Counted from the first letter of the stretch, positions 21,912 to 30,752 are shown. The stretch is 32,724 nt of DNA from Bacteriovoracaceae bacterium UBA6261 (GCA_002440825.1 DJVH01000125.1:1-32724); one strand, 5' to 3'. Translations and numbers: made by a program. Notes: generated by a model not told the origin, from the sequence alone.

Positions 21912-23224
21912 TAAAATCTTCTATTAGGGCCGTTATATTTGCCCTTACTCTTGAATGCCGTTTCATATTTATCAGAATACATGAACGTTTGAACGTTCAA
22001 CATGACTCTCATAGCAACCGAAACCATAATCAAAAGAGAAGTACCTTCGAAACGGCTGTGGCTACCGGTAATGACTGATGGAAGAATACATACAACAATC
22101 AAGAAAAGTGCACCAAAAAATGTAACTCTATTAAGTACAAAATCAAGATAGTCTTTTGTCCTATCACCCGGTCTAATTCCAGGGATAAAAGCATTATTTT
22201 TTTGCAGCATCTCAGTAACTTTCTTAGTCTTGAACTGAATTGGAGCATAGAAAAATGACATATATACAATCAAGAAAGCAAAGAGCAGGTTAAACAACAA
22301 CTGTCCTGGCATTAATGATGAGTGAATGGCATCTACAAAAGGCTTAAGAGGACTTGCCTTTGGAACAAAATTCGCAATAGTTGCTGGTGCAGCCAACAAA
22401 GAACTCGCTAGAATTGGAGGCATTACCCCACCAGTATCCAGTCTAAGCGGAAGATTTTGTGATCCACCATAAACTTTATTATTAACAACTTTCTTTGCGT
22501 ATTGAACTGGAATATTTCTAAATGCACTTTCAATAAACGAGACAATATAAAGCGAAAGACAAATAATCAGAACTCCAATGAGTAGACTTAAGCCAGACAA
22601 TTCACCATTTCTAAACAAAGTAACTCTTTGGAAAAGTTCAGCCGGAAGCTCTACCGCGATACCTGTAAAGATGATCAAAGATACGCCGTTCTCAAGACCA
22701 AACTCAGTGATTCGCTCACCTAGCCAGAGAAGGAACATTGTTCCACCGGCCAGTGTAATCATTGTAGTTAATCTAAAAAGCATTCCTGGCTCATTAATTA
22801 CTGGAACACCTGTTGGGCTTTTGAAAGACTCAAAAACTGCTGCCATACCGTAACCTTGAATACAACAAAGTAGAACAGAAGCGTAACGAGTCCATTTTTG
22901 AATTTTTTTGTAACCTTCACTGTCTTCCTGGAGTTCCTGAATTTGGGGAATTACTTCGCCAAGAAGACTGAAGATAATAGATGTTGTAATGTAAGGCATG
23001 ATACCCAAAGCGAGTACAGAAAAACGCTTAAAGGCACCACCACTAAAAGTATTTACCAGATCAAAAATCCCGCCGCCACCTGCTTCAGAAAAATAAGATG
23101 CGATTGCGGAAGCATTGACACCTGGAACTGGCACTTGAGCCGCCAGCCTGTACACAAACAGAAGTGCCATTGTATAAAAAATCCGCTTTTTTAATTCCTC
23201 TATCTTTCCTTGAGTCGTCGACAT
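21911..23224 (-). CDS. secY: protein translocase subunit SecY
   Basis: A 437-residue inner-membrane protein with about ten transmembrane segments that forms the Sec channel. It opens with ELKKRIFYTMALLFVYRLAA and QVPVPGVNASA, has the plug-region ALGIMPYITTSIIFSLL, the cytosolic loop around GDRTKDYLDFVLNRVTFFGA, and the C-terminal YKTAFK-like tail (YETAFKSKGKYNG). It lies 16 bases after rplO and is coupled to adk. Confidence 0.97.
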   Translation of the reverse strand: MSTTQGKIEELKKRIFYTMALLFVYRLAAQVPVPGVNASAIASYFSEAGGGGIFDLVNTFSGGAFKRFSVLALGIMPYITTSIIFSLLGEVIPQIQELQEDSEGYKKIQKWTRYASVLLCCIQGYGMAAVFESFKSPTGVPVINEPGMLFRLTTMITLAGGTMFLLWLGERITEFGLENGVSLIIFTGIAVELPAELFQRVTLFRNGELSGLSLLIGVLIICLSLYIVSFIESAFRNIPVQYAKKVVNNKVYGGSQNLPLRLDTGGVMPPILASSLLAAPATIANFVPKASPLKPFVDAIHSSLMPGQLLFNLLFAFLIVYMSFFYAPIQFKTKKVTEMLQKNNAFIPGIRPGDRTKDYLDFVLNRVTFFGALFLIVVCILPSVITGSHSRFEGTSLLIMVSVAMRVMLNVQTFMYSDKYETAFKSKGKYNGPNRRF

Positions 23225-23240
23225 CGAGATCCTTTCCTAA

Positions 23241-23693
23241 CTACTTTACAGTGCCAGAGCTGTTTTTGATTGATTCAAGTGCTGCCTTTGAAAACTTAGC
23301 AACACCATCAAAGTTTAATGATTTCGTTAAAGCAATATTTCCAATTACTTTAATACTTAAACTTTTTTGAGCTCCTGACAACAACCCTTTTTCAATTAAA
23401 GTGTCTCTGCTAACAGTTTCACCTTTATTGAATTTAGCTTCGATGTTTTCAAGAGTAACAACAGCGAATGGATCAGCGAATCTAACGTTATTGAAGCCTC
23501 TTTTTGGAAGACGCATGTAAAGTGGAAGGTTGTTACCTTCGAAACCTGTTCTAACGTGACCAGATTTTCTAGCTTTTTGACCTTTATGTCCTTTACCAGC
23601 TTGAGTACCTTGACCAGAACCTTGACCACGGCCAATTCTCTTAGTCGCTTTATTTGCACCTTTTGGGCTTTGTAGATTATTTAACGTTAACAT
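23241..23693 (-). CDS. rplO: 50S ribosomal protein L15
   Basis: A 150-residue large-subunit protein. The glycine- and lysine-rich N-terminus (RIGRGQGSGQGTQAGKGHKG) and MRLPKRGFNNVRFADPFAVV are diagnostic. The C-terminal part (VIGNIALTKSLNFDGVAKF) ends the typical L15 fold. It follows rpmD by 33 bases and precedes secY. Confidence 0.96.
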   Translation of the reverse strand: MLTLNNLQSPKGANKATKRIGRGQGSGQGTQAGKGHKGQKARKSGHVRTGFEGNNLPLYMRLPKRGFNNVRFADPFAVVTLENIEAKFNKGETVSRDTLIEKGLLSGAQKSLSIKVIGNIALTKSLNFDGVAKFSKAALESIKNSSGTVK

Positions 23694-23726
23694 AAGTATT
23701 CCCTTTAATTCTTAGTCTAGAAAAAA

Positions 23727-23915
23727 TTATTCTTGTACTTCGAGCATGTGAATGATTTTTTTGATCATCCCTCTTACGCTTGGTGTGTTTTCCAGCTCAG
23801 AAGTCTGACCAACTTTTCTCAATCCAAGTCCACGTACGTTTGCTTGAACTACCTTAGTTGTTCCAGGTAGGCCTTTAACAAGTTTTACTTTGATTTTTGA
23901 TGCTGTCTTAGCCAT
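23727..23915 (-). CDS. rpmD: 50S ribosomal protein L30
   Basis: A 62-residue protein with the L30 pattern KVKLVKGLPGTTK, VRGLGLRKVGQTSELENTP and a final helix VRGMIKKIIHMLEV. Its size and its place between rpsE and rplO are the usual ones. Confidence 0.93.
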   Translation of the reverse strand: MAKTASKIKVKLVKGLPGTTKVVQANVRGLGLRKVGQTSELENTPSVRGMIKKIIHMLEVQE

Positions 23916-23930
23916 ATAAATTTCCCGCTA

Positions 23931-24527
23931 TTAATTTTTTACTCTAAGGCCCTTAACGCTCTTTTCTCTACTGTTTGCAATTTGCTCAACTGATCTTAGA
24001 CCTTTAAGCGCTTTGAAAGTAGCTTTTACAACGTTGTGTGGGTTATTCCCACGAAGAGACTTAGTTAAAATGTTATGTACACCAGCTAGCTCTAGGATTG
24101 AACGGCATGCACCCGCAGCCTTAACCCCAGTACCGTTTGCGGCTGGTTTGAATAGAATTTTACCTGCATCAAACTCACCCATGATTTCATGAGGAATTGT
24201 GCCGTTATCTAGAGGTACAGTGATCATGTTTTTATAAGCTTCTTGTGTAGCTTTTCTGATCGCTTCAGGAACTTCTTTTGCTTTTCCTAAACCGTAACCA
24301 ACTTTACCTTTTTTATCGCCAACGATCATTAGAGCAGAGAATGAAAATCTTCTACCACCCTTAACAACTTTAGCAACGCGGTTTACTGCAACAACTCTTT
24401 CTTCAAGTTCGCCGCCAGCAGCAGGAGCTTTTTTCTTAGGAGCAGGTGCACCTTTTTTACCGCGAGGACCTTTTTTATCAGTCGCTTCACCATCAAATTC
24501 TTCAATTACAGAAATTTCTTCAGACAT
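23931..24527 (-). CDS. rpsE: 30S ribosomal protein S5 with N-terminal extension
   Basis: A 198-residue protein important for decoding accuracy. The S5 core starts near residue 40 with LEERVVAVNRVAKVVKGGRR and continues through GDKKGKVGYGLGKAKEVPEA and the GTGVKAAGACRSILELAGV segment. The first 40 residues are an extension of acidic residues, then Lys, Pro and Ala (KKGAPAPKKKAPAAGG), not present in the 167-residue E. coli protein. It follows rplR by 8 bases. Confidence 0.96.
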   Translation of the reverse strand: MSEEISVIEEFDGEATDKKGPRGKKGAPAPKKKAPAAGGELEERVVAVNRVAKVVKGGRRFSFSALMIVGDKKGKVGYGLGKAKEVPEAIRKATQEAYKNMITVPLDNGTIPHEIMGEFDAGKILFKPAANGTGVKAAGACRSILELAGVHNILTKSLRGNNPHNVVKATFKALKGLRSVEQIANSREKSVKGLRVKN

Positions 24528-24535
24528 ATCTTCTC

Positions 24536-24910
24536 CTAAACCTGGATTCCGCTTTCTCTAATGCTTTCAACTAATGCAGCAATAACACCTGTATATCTAT
24601 AACCAGCTCTGTCAAATACAGCAGCATTTAGGTTTTTCGACTTCATCAATGCAGCTACTTTTGCACCAACTTTTTTAGCACCGTCTTTGTTACAGCTATC
24701 AGCTGCAGCAGCTTTTCCAAATGTGCTTACCGTACAAAGTGTAACCGATTTTGTATCATCGATTACTTGAACAGTAATATGTTTATTTGATCTTACTGCA
24801 CAAATGCGAGGTCTTTCAGAAGTACCGTTGATCTTTGCTCTGATCGTTAGTCTTCTTTTTTGTCTCTGTTGGTCTTTTAAATTTGCAACTTTACCGTACT
24901 GCTTTCTCAT
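24536..24910 (-). CDS. rplR: 50S ribosomal protein L18
   Basis: A 124-residue protein that binds 5S rRNA. It shows RAKINGTSERPRICAVRSNK, ITVQVIDD, a KVGAKVAALMKSKNLNAAVF helix and the C-terminal FDRAGYRYTGVIAALVESIR. The position between rplF and rpsE is canonical. Confidence 0.95.
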   Translation of the reverse strand: MRKQYGKVANLKDQQRQKRRLTIRAKINGTSERPRICAVRSNKHITVQVIDDTKSVTLCTVSTFGKAAAADSCNKDGAKKVGAKVAALMKSKNLNAAVFDRAGYRYTGVIAALVESIRESGIQV

Positions 24911-24934
24911 ATAATGATCTCACTAAGTAATTAA

Positions 24935-25477
24935 TTATTTACCTTTACCGCCAGCCTTACCAGCTTTTCTAATAATAGTTTCATCCAGATACTTAACGCC
25001 TTTTCCTTTGTACGGCTCAGGCTCTCTGAACGATCTAACTTTAGCAGCTACTTGACCAACAAGTTCTTTATTAGAACCTTCGATATCGATTTGGTTTTTG
25101 TTAACTTTTGCAGTGATTCCTACTGGTAGCGGGAAATCAATAGTGTGCGAGTAACCTAAGCTTAGGTTAAGAACGTTTCCGCTAACAGCAGCTTTGTAAC
25201 CAACGCCGTTGAATTCAAGCGATTTTACAAATCCAGCGCTTACACCAGTAACCATATTGTTTAGAAGTGTTCTAGCTGTTCCCCATTGTGATCTAGCATT
25301 TGCCGATTCATCTTTTGGAGTTACAGTTATCGTTTTGCCTTCTATTTTTGCAATAACGTCATCATTAAGCTTGTGAGTTAATGTGCCTTTAGCACCTTTA
25401 ACTGTAACAAGTCCGTTTTCAATTTTTACTTCAACCTTCTCAGGAATATTTACAGGTACTTTTCCAATACGTGACAT
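24935..25477 (-). CDS. rplF: 50S ribosomal protein L6
   Basis: A 180-residue protein of the stalk base near the factor-binding site. It opens MSRIGKVPVNIPEKVEV, contains GTARTLLNNMVTGVSAGF, and ends with REPEPYKGKGVKYLDE followed by IIRKAGKAGGKGK, all signatures of L6. The gene is 13 bases after rpsH. Confidence 0.97.
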   Translation of the reverse strand: MSRIGKVPVNIPEKVEVKIENGLVTVKGAKGTLTHKLNDDVIAKIEGKTITVTPKDESANARSQWGTARTLLNNMVTGVSAGFVKSLEFNGVGYKAAVSGNVLNLSLGYSHTIDFPLPVGITAKVNKNQIDIEGSNKELVGQVAAKVRSFREPEPYKGKGVKYLDETIIRKAGKAGGKGK

Positions 25478-25490
25478 GACCTATCTCCTA

Positions 25491-25874
25491 CTACCAAACG
25501 TTGCAGAGAACTTCTCCGCCCACTTTATTTTTCTTAGCTTCGCGAGATGACATAACTCCCTTTGAAGTAGAAACAATTGAAACACCAAGACCAGACATTA
25601 CTCTTTGGAAAGAGTCATAGCTGCTATATCTTCTAAGACCTGGTCTAGAAACACGGCTCAAACCAACGATTGCACCTTCTTTTAGAGCAACTTTGATTTT
25701 GATATCGTTTGGAGCTTTAGCTACGATTTTGAAAGATTTAATATATCCTTCGTCTTTTAGAACTTTACAGATAGCAGCTTGAATTTTGCTAGCTGGAAAC
25801 TCTACTTTATCATGACCAGCGCTAACGCCGTTTCTAATAACAGTTAACATGTTTGAAATTGGATCTGTTTGCAT
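25491..25874 (-). CDS. rpsH: 30S ribosomal protein S8
   Basis: A 127-residue central-domain protein. It starts MQTDPISNMLTVIRNGVSAG and has the C-terminal signature GLGVSIVSTSKGVMSSREAK followed by GGEVLCNVW. In E. coli S8 represses the spc operon; whether that holds here cannot be seen. It follows rpsN by 23 bases. Confidence 0.96.
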   Translation of the reverse strand: MQTDPISNMLTVIRNGVSAGHDKVEFPASKIQAAICKVLKDEGYIKSFKIVAKAPNDIKIKVALKEGAIVGLSRVSRPGLRRYSSYDSFQRVMSGLGVSIVSTSKGVMSSREAKKNKVGGEVLCNVW

Positions 25875-25897
25875 ATATCGTCCTCTTAATCCTACAA

Positions 25898-26083
25898 TTA
25901 CCAGCTAGACTTCGTTACACCAGGAACCATTCCTTTTAAAGAAAGAGTTCTAAAGCATACTCTACATAGTTTAAACATTCTGATGAAAGCTCTTGGTCTT
26001 CCACAGTGCTCACATCTGTTTCTATGTCTTACTTTGAATTTTGGTTTTTTATCGTTTGCAATAATTTTAGCTAATCTAGCCAT
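25898..26083 (-). CDS. rpsN: 30S ribosomal protein S14, type Z (zinc-binding)
   Basis: A 61-residue short S14. Two CxxC pairs (Cys24/Cys27 in RCEHCGR and Cys40/Cys43 in LCRVCFR) form the zinc site, and the protein ends with GMVPGVTKSSW as usual. It is the zinc-dependent form, shorter than the 101-residue E. coli type. It lies 11 bases after rplE. Confidence 0.96.
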   Translation of the reverse strand: MARLAKIIANDKKPKFKVRHRNRCEHCGRPRAFIRMFKLCRVCFRTLSLKGMVPGVTKSSW

Positions 26084-26094
26084 TTAACACTCCG

Positions 26095-26634
26095 TTATTT
26101 TCTAAAAGGCATTCCAATCAATGTTAGTAGTTCTCTTCCTTCGTCATTTGTATTTGCAGTAGTGACGATTGAGATACCAAGACCTCTGATTTTATCAATC
26201 TTATCGTAGTTGATTTCAGGGAAAATGATTTGCTCTTTTAGGCCAAGAGTGTAGTTACCTTTTCCGTCAAACCCCTTTGGAGAAACTCCTCTAAAGTCTC
26301 TAACGCGCGGAAGAGAAATAGAGATTAATCTATCAAGAAATTCATACATTTTTTCGCCTCTTAAAGTTACAGAAGCGCCAAGTGGCATTCCTTGTCTAAC
26401 TTTAAATGATGCGATCGAAGTTTTTGCTCTAGCGATTACTGGTTTTTGACCAGTGATTGCCGCAAGATCATTAACGATTGAATCAACAACTTTTGAATTA
26501 GAAACGGCGTCTTTAGTTACACAGTTAACTACGATTTTTTCAATCTTAGGAATCATGTGAACGTTCGAGTATCCAAATTTCTTAACCAAAGCTGGAACAA
26601 CTTCTTTTTTGTATGTGTCTTTCATTCTGCTCAT
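26095..26634 (-). CDS. rplE: 50S ribosomal protein L5
   Basis: A 179-residue protein that binds 5S rRNA and the P-site tRNA. Typical segments are MIPKIEKIVVNCV, AKTSIASFKVRQGMPLGASV, LPRVRDFRGVSPKGFDGKGN and the C-terminal TTANTNDEGRELLTLIGMPF. The ATG at 26634 is used; Met4 is an alternative. Confidence 0.97.
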   Translation of the reverse strand: MSRMKDTYKKEVVPALVKKFGYSNVHMIPKIEKIVVNCVTKDAVSNSKVVDSIVNDLAAITGQKPVIARAKTSIASFKVRQGMPLGASVTLRGEKMYEFLDRLISISLPRVRDFRGVSPKGFDGKGNYTLGLKEQIIFPEINYDKIDKIRGLGISIVTTANTNDEGRELLTLIGMPFRK

Positions 26635-26645
26635 AAATTATCCTA

Positions 26646-26957
26646 TTAAATTACAGCGCCACACTTCTTAGATGTTCTAACTTTAGTGTTATCTTTTCCA
26701 AGAGCGAACTTAACTTTTGTTGGTTTTTTTGTTTTCGGGCTGATTAGTGATACATTGCTTGCATCAATTGGCAGGTTCTTTGTTGCGAATCCACCTTCAG
26801 GGTTTTGTTGGCTTGGCTTAATCGATCTTTTAACTTCGTTCACGCCTTCAACTGTAACCTTGTTAGTTTTTCTGTTGAAAGAAATGATTTTTCCAACTTT
26901 TCCAGCATTTTTACCAGTTGTAACAACTACTTCATCATTTACTTTAATTTTTTTCAT
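26646..26957 (-). CDS. rplX: 50S ribosomal protein L24
   Basis: A 103-residue KOW-domain protein that starts 50S assembly. It shows VNDEVVVTTGKNAGKVGKII, VEGVNEVKRSIKPSQQNPEG and GGFATKNLPIDASNV, close to the family pattern. It lies 15 bases after rplN. Confidence 0.96.
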   Translation of the reverse strand: MKKIKVNDEVVVTTGKNAGKVGKIISFNRKTNKVTVEGVNEVKRSIKPSQQNPEGGFATKNLPIDASNVSLISPKTKKPTKVKFALGKDNTKVRTSKKCGAVI

Positions 26958-26972
26958 GTCTCTACCTAATAC

Positions 26973-27341
26973 CTATAATACTTCAGGAGCCAGTGAACAA
27001 ATCTTTGTAAAGTTTTTTGCTCTAAGCTCTCTAGCTACTGGGCCAAAAATACGAGTACCAACAGGCTCATTAGCATTGTTAATGATAACTACACTGTTCG
27101 TATCGAATTGAATGTATGAACCGTCTTCTCTTCTAACTGGATAAACAGTTCTTACGATTACGGCTTTTTTAACGTCACCTTTTTTAATTTTTCCGCCAGT
27201 AACAGCTTGTTGAACAGCTACTACAACGATGTCACCAATGCCCGCGCTAGTTCTTTTAGAACCACCAAGGACCTTGAAACACTTAACCATTTTTGCTCCA
27301 GAGTTGTCTGCAACATCTAGATTAGTCTGCATTTGGATCAT
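26973..27341 (-). CDS. rplN: 50S ribosomal protein L14
   Basis: A 122-residue protein at the subunit interface. It begins MIQMQTNLDVADNSGAKM and contains GGSKRTSAGIGDIVVVAV, GDVKKAVIVRT and GTRIFGPVARELR, which leave no doubt. In many bacteria it is the first gene of the spc operon; here only 11 bases separate it from rpsQ. Confidence 0.97.
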   Translation of the reverse strand: MIQMQTNLDVADNSGAKMVKCFKVLGGSKRTSAGIGDIVVVAVQQAVTGGKIKKGDVKKAVIVRTVYPVRREDGSYIQFDTNSVVIINNANEPVGTRIFGPVARELRAKNFTKICSLAPEVL

Positions 27342-27352
27342 AACTTTATCCC

Positions 27353-27601
27353 TTAATTAATTTTGAACAATTCCCACTTCTTTAATTTCGAATACGGACG
27401 AGATTCAATAATTGTTACCACGTCACCAACTTTAGCTTTTCCAGCTTCATCATGTGCATGATATTTTTTTGATGTGCTTACGAATTTACTGTAAACGTCA
27501 TCTTTGAATCTTCTAGTAACTTTAACAACAATTGTTTTGTCGTTTTTATCACTTACAACAATTCCATCAAGCGTCTTTTTAAATTTCTTTTCTTGGCTCA
27601 T
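27353..27601 (-). CDS. rpsQ: 30S ribosomal protein S17
   Basis: An 82-residue OB-fold protein that binds 16S rRNA early. It shows LDGIVVSDKNDKTIVVKVTR, a KKYHAHDE segment and VTIIESRPYSKLKKWELF. AGGAC precedes the ATG. It lies 9 bases after rpmC. Confidence 0.95.
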   Translation of the reverse strand: MSQEKKFKKTLDGIVVSDKNDKTIVVKVTRRFKDDVYSKFVSTSKKYHAHDEAGKAKVGDVVTIIESRPYSKLKKWELFKIN

Positions 27602-27610
27602 TTCAAAGTC

Positions 27611-27802
27611 CTATTTGTTTAGCTGTTTGCTAAAAGTAAGAAGTCTAGCAATATCTTTTTTAATCTGTTGCTTTCTGTGCGGCTTTTCAGCGCCTGAAAC
27701 AGCGGATTGAATTTTAAAAGTTAGTAGATCTTTCTTTAAATCCAATACTTTCTTAGCAACTTCTTTTTGATTAAGTTTTTTTACATCATCAAGTGTGATC
27801 AT
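27611..27802 (-). CDS. rpmC: 50S ribosomal protein L29
   Basis: A 63-residue helical-hairpin protein at the tunnel exit. It shows LNQKEVAKKVLDLKKDLLTF and QIKKDIARLLTFSKQ. I use ATG 27802 with GGAT eight bases upstream, which gives MITLDDVKKL; the open frame extends four codons to a TTG whose codons include that ribosome-binding site. Confidence 0.92.
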   Translation of the reverse strand: MITLDDVKKLNQKEVAKKVLDLKKDLLTFKIQSAVSGAEKPHRKQQIKKDIARLLTFSKQLNK

Positions 27803-27851
27803 AATAATATCCAAAATAATTTATCGGCTTGCGCCTTATTACATTTTTTTC

Positions 27852-28271
27852 TTAGTTAGACAAGGTTTCTTTTTTAACTATTTTAGTTTTTATAGGGAGT
27901 TTATACATAGCTAGTCTAAGAGCTGCTGTACTAGTTTCCTGGTCAAGACCACCAACTTCAAATAGAATTCTTCCTGGTCTGATTACGGCAACCCAAGTTT
28001 CTGGAGAGCCTTTACCGCCACCCATACGTACTTCCGCTGGCTTTCTAGTCAATGACTTATCAGGGAAGATCTTAATCCAAACATTACCACCACGCTTCAT
28101 CTGTCTTGAAATAGCGATACGAGCAGCTTCAATTTGTCTATTTGTGATGTATCCACAAGCAGTAGCTTGAAGACCATATTCACCATTAACGAGCTTATTT
28201 CCGCGAGTTGCGGCGCCCATCATTCTTCCTTTTTGTTGTTTTCTAAATCTTACTCTTTTAGGACTTAACAT
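27852..28271 (-). CDS. rplP: 50S ribosomal protein L16
   Basis: A 139-residue protein close to the A-site tRNA. It starts MLSPKRVRFRKQQKGRMMGA and has IFPDKSLTRKPAEVRMGGGK, ending with LPIKTKIVKKE. Arg82 corresponds to E. coli Arg81, the residue hydroxylated by RoxA there; no such enzyme is recognised in this window. It precedes rpmC by 49 bases. Confidence 0.97.
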   Translation of the reverse strand: MLSPKRVRFRKQQKGRMMGAATRGNKLVNGEYGLQATACGYITNRQIEAARIAISRQMKRGGNVWIKIFPDKSLTRKPAEVRMGGGKGSPETWVAVIRPGRILFEVGGLDQETSTAALRLAMYKLPIKTKIVKKETLSN

Positions 28272-28312
28272 GAGAAACCTCTATTTATTTTTTACAAACC
28301 TACAAACAATAT

Positions 28313-28939
28313 CTATTTGTAGATTTCGCCCTTATAAACCCAAACCTTCACACCGATGATTCCATAAGTAGTCATCGCTTCAGCTGTATTGTAGTCAATG
28401 TCAGCTCTTAGTGTATGAAGAGGGACTTTTCTTTCAGCATACCCTTCAGTTCTTGCCATTTCAGCACCACCGAGACGGCCAGATGTTCTAACCTTGATAC
28501 CTTTTACGCCAGCTCTGAAAGCAGATTGCATCACCTTTTTCATAGCTCTTCTGAAAGCAACACGCTTTTCAAGCTGTTGAGCAATGTTTTCAGCGATTAG
28601 TTTTGCGTCTGCGTCTGGTCTCTTAACTTCAGCAATATTGAAAATTAAAGTTCCAGTAGTCATTTTCTTAAGATCGTTTCTGATCTTTTCGATTCCTGTT
28701 CCTTTCTTTCCGATTGCGATACCAGGCTTAGCTGTATTAACAGTAACTTTTACTTGATCTGAAGTACGAGAGATGTCGATGCTTGCAACAGCAGCGCTCT
28801 TCATATTCTTCTCAATGTAAGTTCTCATCTTTAGATCTTCATGTAGAAGCTCAGCATATCTATCTTTTGCATACCAGCTTGAGTGCCAACCTTTGATATA
28901 CCCTAGTCTAAAACCGTAAGGATGTACTTTTTGTCCCAT
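28313..28939 (-). CDS. rpsC: 30S ribosomal protein S3
   Basis: A 208-residue protein at the mRNA entry tunnel. It shows MGQKVHPYGFRLGYIKGWHS, the KH-domain motif IAIGKKGTGIEKIRNDLKK, and the C-terminal domain ending AEAMTTYGIIGVKVWVYKGE. It is somewhat shorter at the C-terminus than E. coli S3 (233). It lies 10 bases after rplV. Confidence 0.97.
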   Translation of the reverse strand: MGQKVHPYGFRLGYIKGWHSSWYAKDRYAELLHEDLKMRTYIEKNMKSAAVASIDISRTSDQVKVTVNTAKPGIAIGKKGTGIEKIRNDLKKMTTGTLIFNIAEVKRPDADAKLIAENIAQQLEKRVAFRRAMKKVMQSAFRAGVKGIKVRTSGRLGGAEMARTEGYAERKVPLHTLRADIDYNTAEAMTTYGIIGVKVWVYKGEIYK

Positions 28940-28949
28940 TATTTCCTAC

Positions 28950-29285
28950 CTATGCTTCTTTTAAAACCACTGTTACGTGGCTAGTTCTTTTTCTAATCTT
29001 GTATGCGCGCCCTTGAGCTCTTGGCATGATTCTCTTTAGCATCGGACCTTCATCTGTAAAGATCGTTCCAACAACTAAATTATCAAGATCGTACTTATTT
29101 GATTCGTTAGCAATCGCTAGACCGCTATTGATCAACTTTGTAAGAACGATTGCGATTTCTTTTTTCTCGCAAAATCTTAAAATCTTGATTGCTTCAGAAG
29201 CTTTTTTATTTCTGATAAGATCACAAACTTGTCTGATCTTTCTTGGTGCAATTCCGACGTTGTTATTTTGTACTTTAATGGCCAT
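28950..29285 (-). CDS. rplV: 50S ribosomal protein L22
   Basis: A 111-residue protein whose long hairpin lines the exit tunnel. It shows IAPRKIRQVCDLIRNKKASE, a LINSGLAIANE helix and the loop MLKRIMPRAQGRAYKIRKRT. The last residues (SHVTVVLKE) are typical. It lies 19 bases after rpsS. Confidence 0.96.
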   Translation of the reverse strand: MAIKVQNNNVGIAPRKIRQVCDLIRNKKASEAIKILRFCEKKEIAIVLTKLINSGLAIANESNKYDLDNLVVGTIFTDEGPMLKRIMPRAQGRAYKIRKRTSHVTVVLKEA

Positions 29286-29304
29286 AAGCCCCTCTCCAAA
29301 TTAA

Positions 29305-29589
29305 TTATTTCTTAGCAACTTTCTTGTCAGCGCCGTGACCGTGGAAAGTTCTTGTTAAAGCAAATTCACCAAGCTTGTGGCCAATCATGTTGTCTGTTAC
29401 GTAAACAGGAATAAATTTCTTCCCGTTGTGAACAGCAAATGTAACTCCGATGAATTCTGGAACTACAGTTGAGCGACGTGACCAAGTCTTAATTACTTTG
29501 CTAGCTTTGTTGGCATCATTCGAAATAGCCATTACTTTTTTTAGCAAATGAGTATCTACGAAAGGTCCTTTTTTAAGCGATCTAGCCAT
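29305..29589 (-). CDS. rpsS: 30S ribosomal protein S19
   Basis: A 94-residue protein of the 30S head. MARSLKKGPFVDTHLLKKV at the start, TWSRRSTVVPEFIG, and HKLGEFALTRTFHGH near the end are diagnostic. It follows rplB by 17 bases. Confidence 0.97.
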   Translation of the reverse strand: MARSLKKGPFVDTHLLKKVMAISNDANKASKVIKTWSRRSTVVPEFIGVTFAVHNGKKFIPVYVTDNMIGHKLGEFALTRTFHGHGADKKVAKK

Positions 29590-29606
29590 AAAAAATTCTC
29601 CCTAAA

Positions 29607-30431
29607 TTATTTTCTTCTCTTAACGATAAATTTATCTGTTCTTTTGTTCTTTCTAGTTTTGTATCCACGAGTTGGAAGACCCCAAGGAGATACTGGGTGG
29701 CGTCCACCAGAAGTTCTACCTTCACCACCTCCCAATGGGTGATCTACAGGGTTCATAACAACACCGCGAACAGTTGGTCTGATACCTAGTTTTCTAGAAA
29801 TACCAGCTTTACCGTGGTTAACTTTTTCGTGGTCTAGGTTACCAACTTGGCCGATTGTTGCACGACAGTTGCTTTTTACTCTTCTTAACTCGCCAGATGG
29901 CATTCTTAGAAGAACAACGTCAGCTTCTTTCGCCATAACTTGAACGTAAGAACCAGCTGAACGAGCAATTTGTCCGCCAGCACCTGGGCTTAGTTCAACG
30001 TTGTGTACTAGAGTACCAACTGGAATTTCAGAAAGAAGTTTTGCGTTCCCAACTTTGATATCCGCGTTTGCAGATGAAATAACTGTATCACCAACAGCAA
30101 GTCCAAGTGGAGCAAGGATGAAGCTTGTAGCACCATCTGCATAAACCACTAGAGCAATGTTACAAGTACGGTTTGGATCGTAACAAATAGCTTTTACTGT
30201 TGCAGGAATGTCAGTCTTATTTCTTTTGAAATCGATGACTCTGTATTTTTGTTTTACACCGCCACCGTGGTGACGAGTTGTAATTCTACCAGCACTGTTA
30301 CGGCCAGCTTGACTCTTCTTGATTTCAAGAAGGTTACTTGGAATTTGCACGCCTTTTGTAAGGTCCTTGCTATCCATAACCTGCTTCTTTCTAAGGGTCG
30401 GTGTCGTAGGCTTAAATTTTTTGATTCCCAT
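29607..30431 (-). CDS. rplB: 50S ribosomal protein L2
   Basis: A 274-residue protein near the peptidyl transferase centre. It shows GRNSAGRITTRHHGGGVKQK, YRVIDFKRNK, GAGGQIARSAGSYVQVMAKE and the essential NPVDHPLGGGEGRTSGGRHP with the conserved His. The basic tail (TRKNKRTDKFIVKRRK-like) is present. It lies 28 bases after rplW. Confidence 0.98.
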   Translation of the reverse strand: MGIKKFKPTTPTLRKKQVMDSKDLTKGVQIPSNLLEIKKSQAGRNSAGRITTRHHGGGVKQKYRVIDFKRNKTDIPATVKAICYDPNRTCNIALVVYADGATSFILAPLGLAVGDTVISSANADIKVGNAKLLSEIPVGTLVHNVELSPGAGGQIARSAGSYVQVMAKEADVVLLRMPSGELRRVKSNCRATIGQVGNLDHEKVNHGKAGISRKLGIRPTVRGVVMNPVDHPLGGGEGRTSGGRHPVSPWGLPTRGYKTRKNKRTDKFIVKRRK

Positions 30432-30459
30432 AAAATATCCTTAAAAAAATTTCTTAAAA

Positions 30460-30750
30460 CTAGATTCCTTTGAAGAACTCAATTTTTTGCCCTTGAGCAA
30501 GCTCAACAAGCGCTTTCTTGTAAGAAGAAGTCTTCTTTACAGATTTTGCAGTTCTTTTTGTTTTACCAGGAATGATTGCAGTTCTGATTGCCACAACCTT
30601 TACATCGTAAAAAGTTTCAATTGCGTTTTTAATTTGGTTCTTATTAGCCTTAAGGTTTACAACGAACCCATAACGATTGTGAGCGTCTGAGTCAGCTGAG
30701 ATCTTTTCAGTGATAAGAGGTTTAACAATTACATCATTTATTGCAGCCAT
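30460..30750 (-). CDS. rplW: 50S ribosomal protein L23
   Basis: A 96-residue protein at the tunnel exit that docks trigger factor and SRP. It shows VIVKPLITEKISADSDAHNR, ANKNQIKNAIETFYDVKVVA and PGKTKRTAKSVKKTSSYKKA. Only two bases separate it from rplD. Confidence 0.96.
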   Translation of the reverse strand: MAAINDVIVKPLITEKISADSDAHNRYGFVVNLKANKNQIKNAIETFYDVKVVAIRTAIIPGKTKRTAKSVKKTSSYKKALVELAQGQKIEFFKGI

Positions 30751-30752
30751 GA

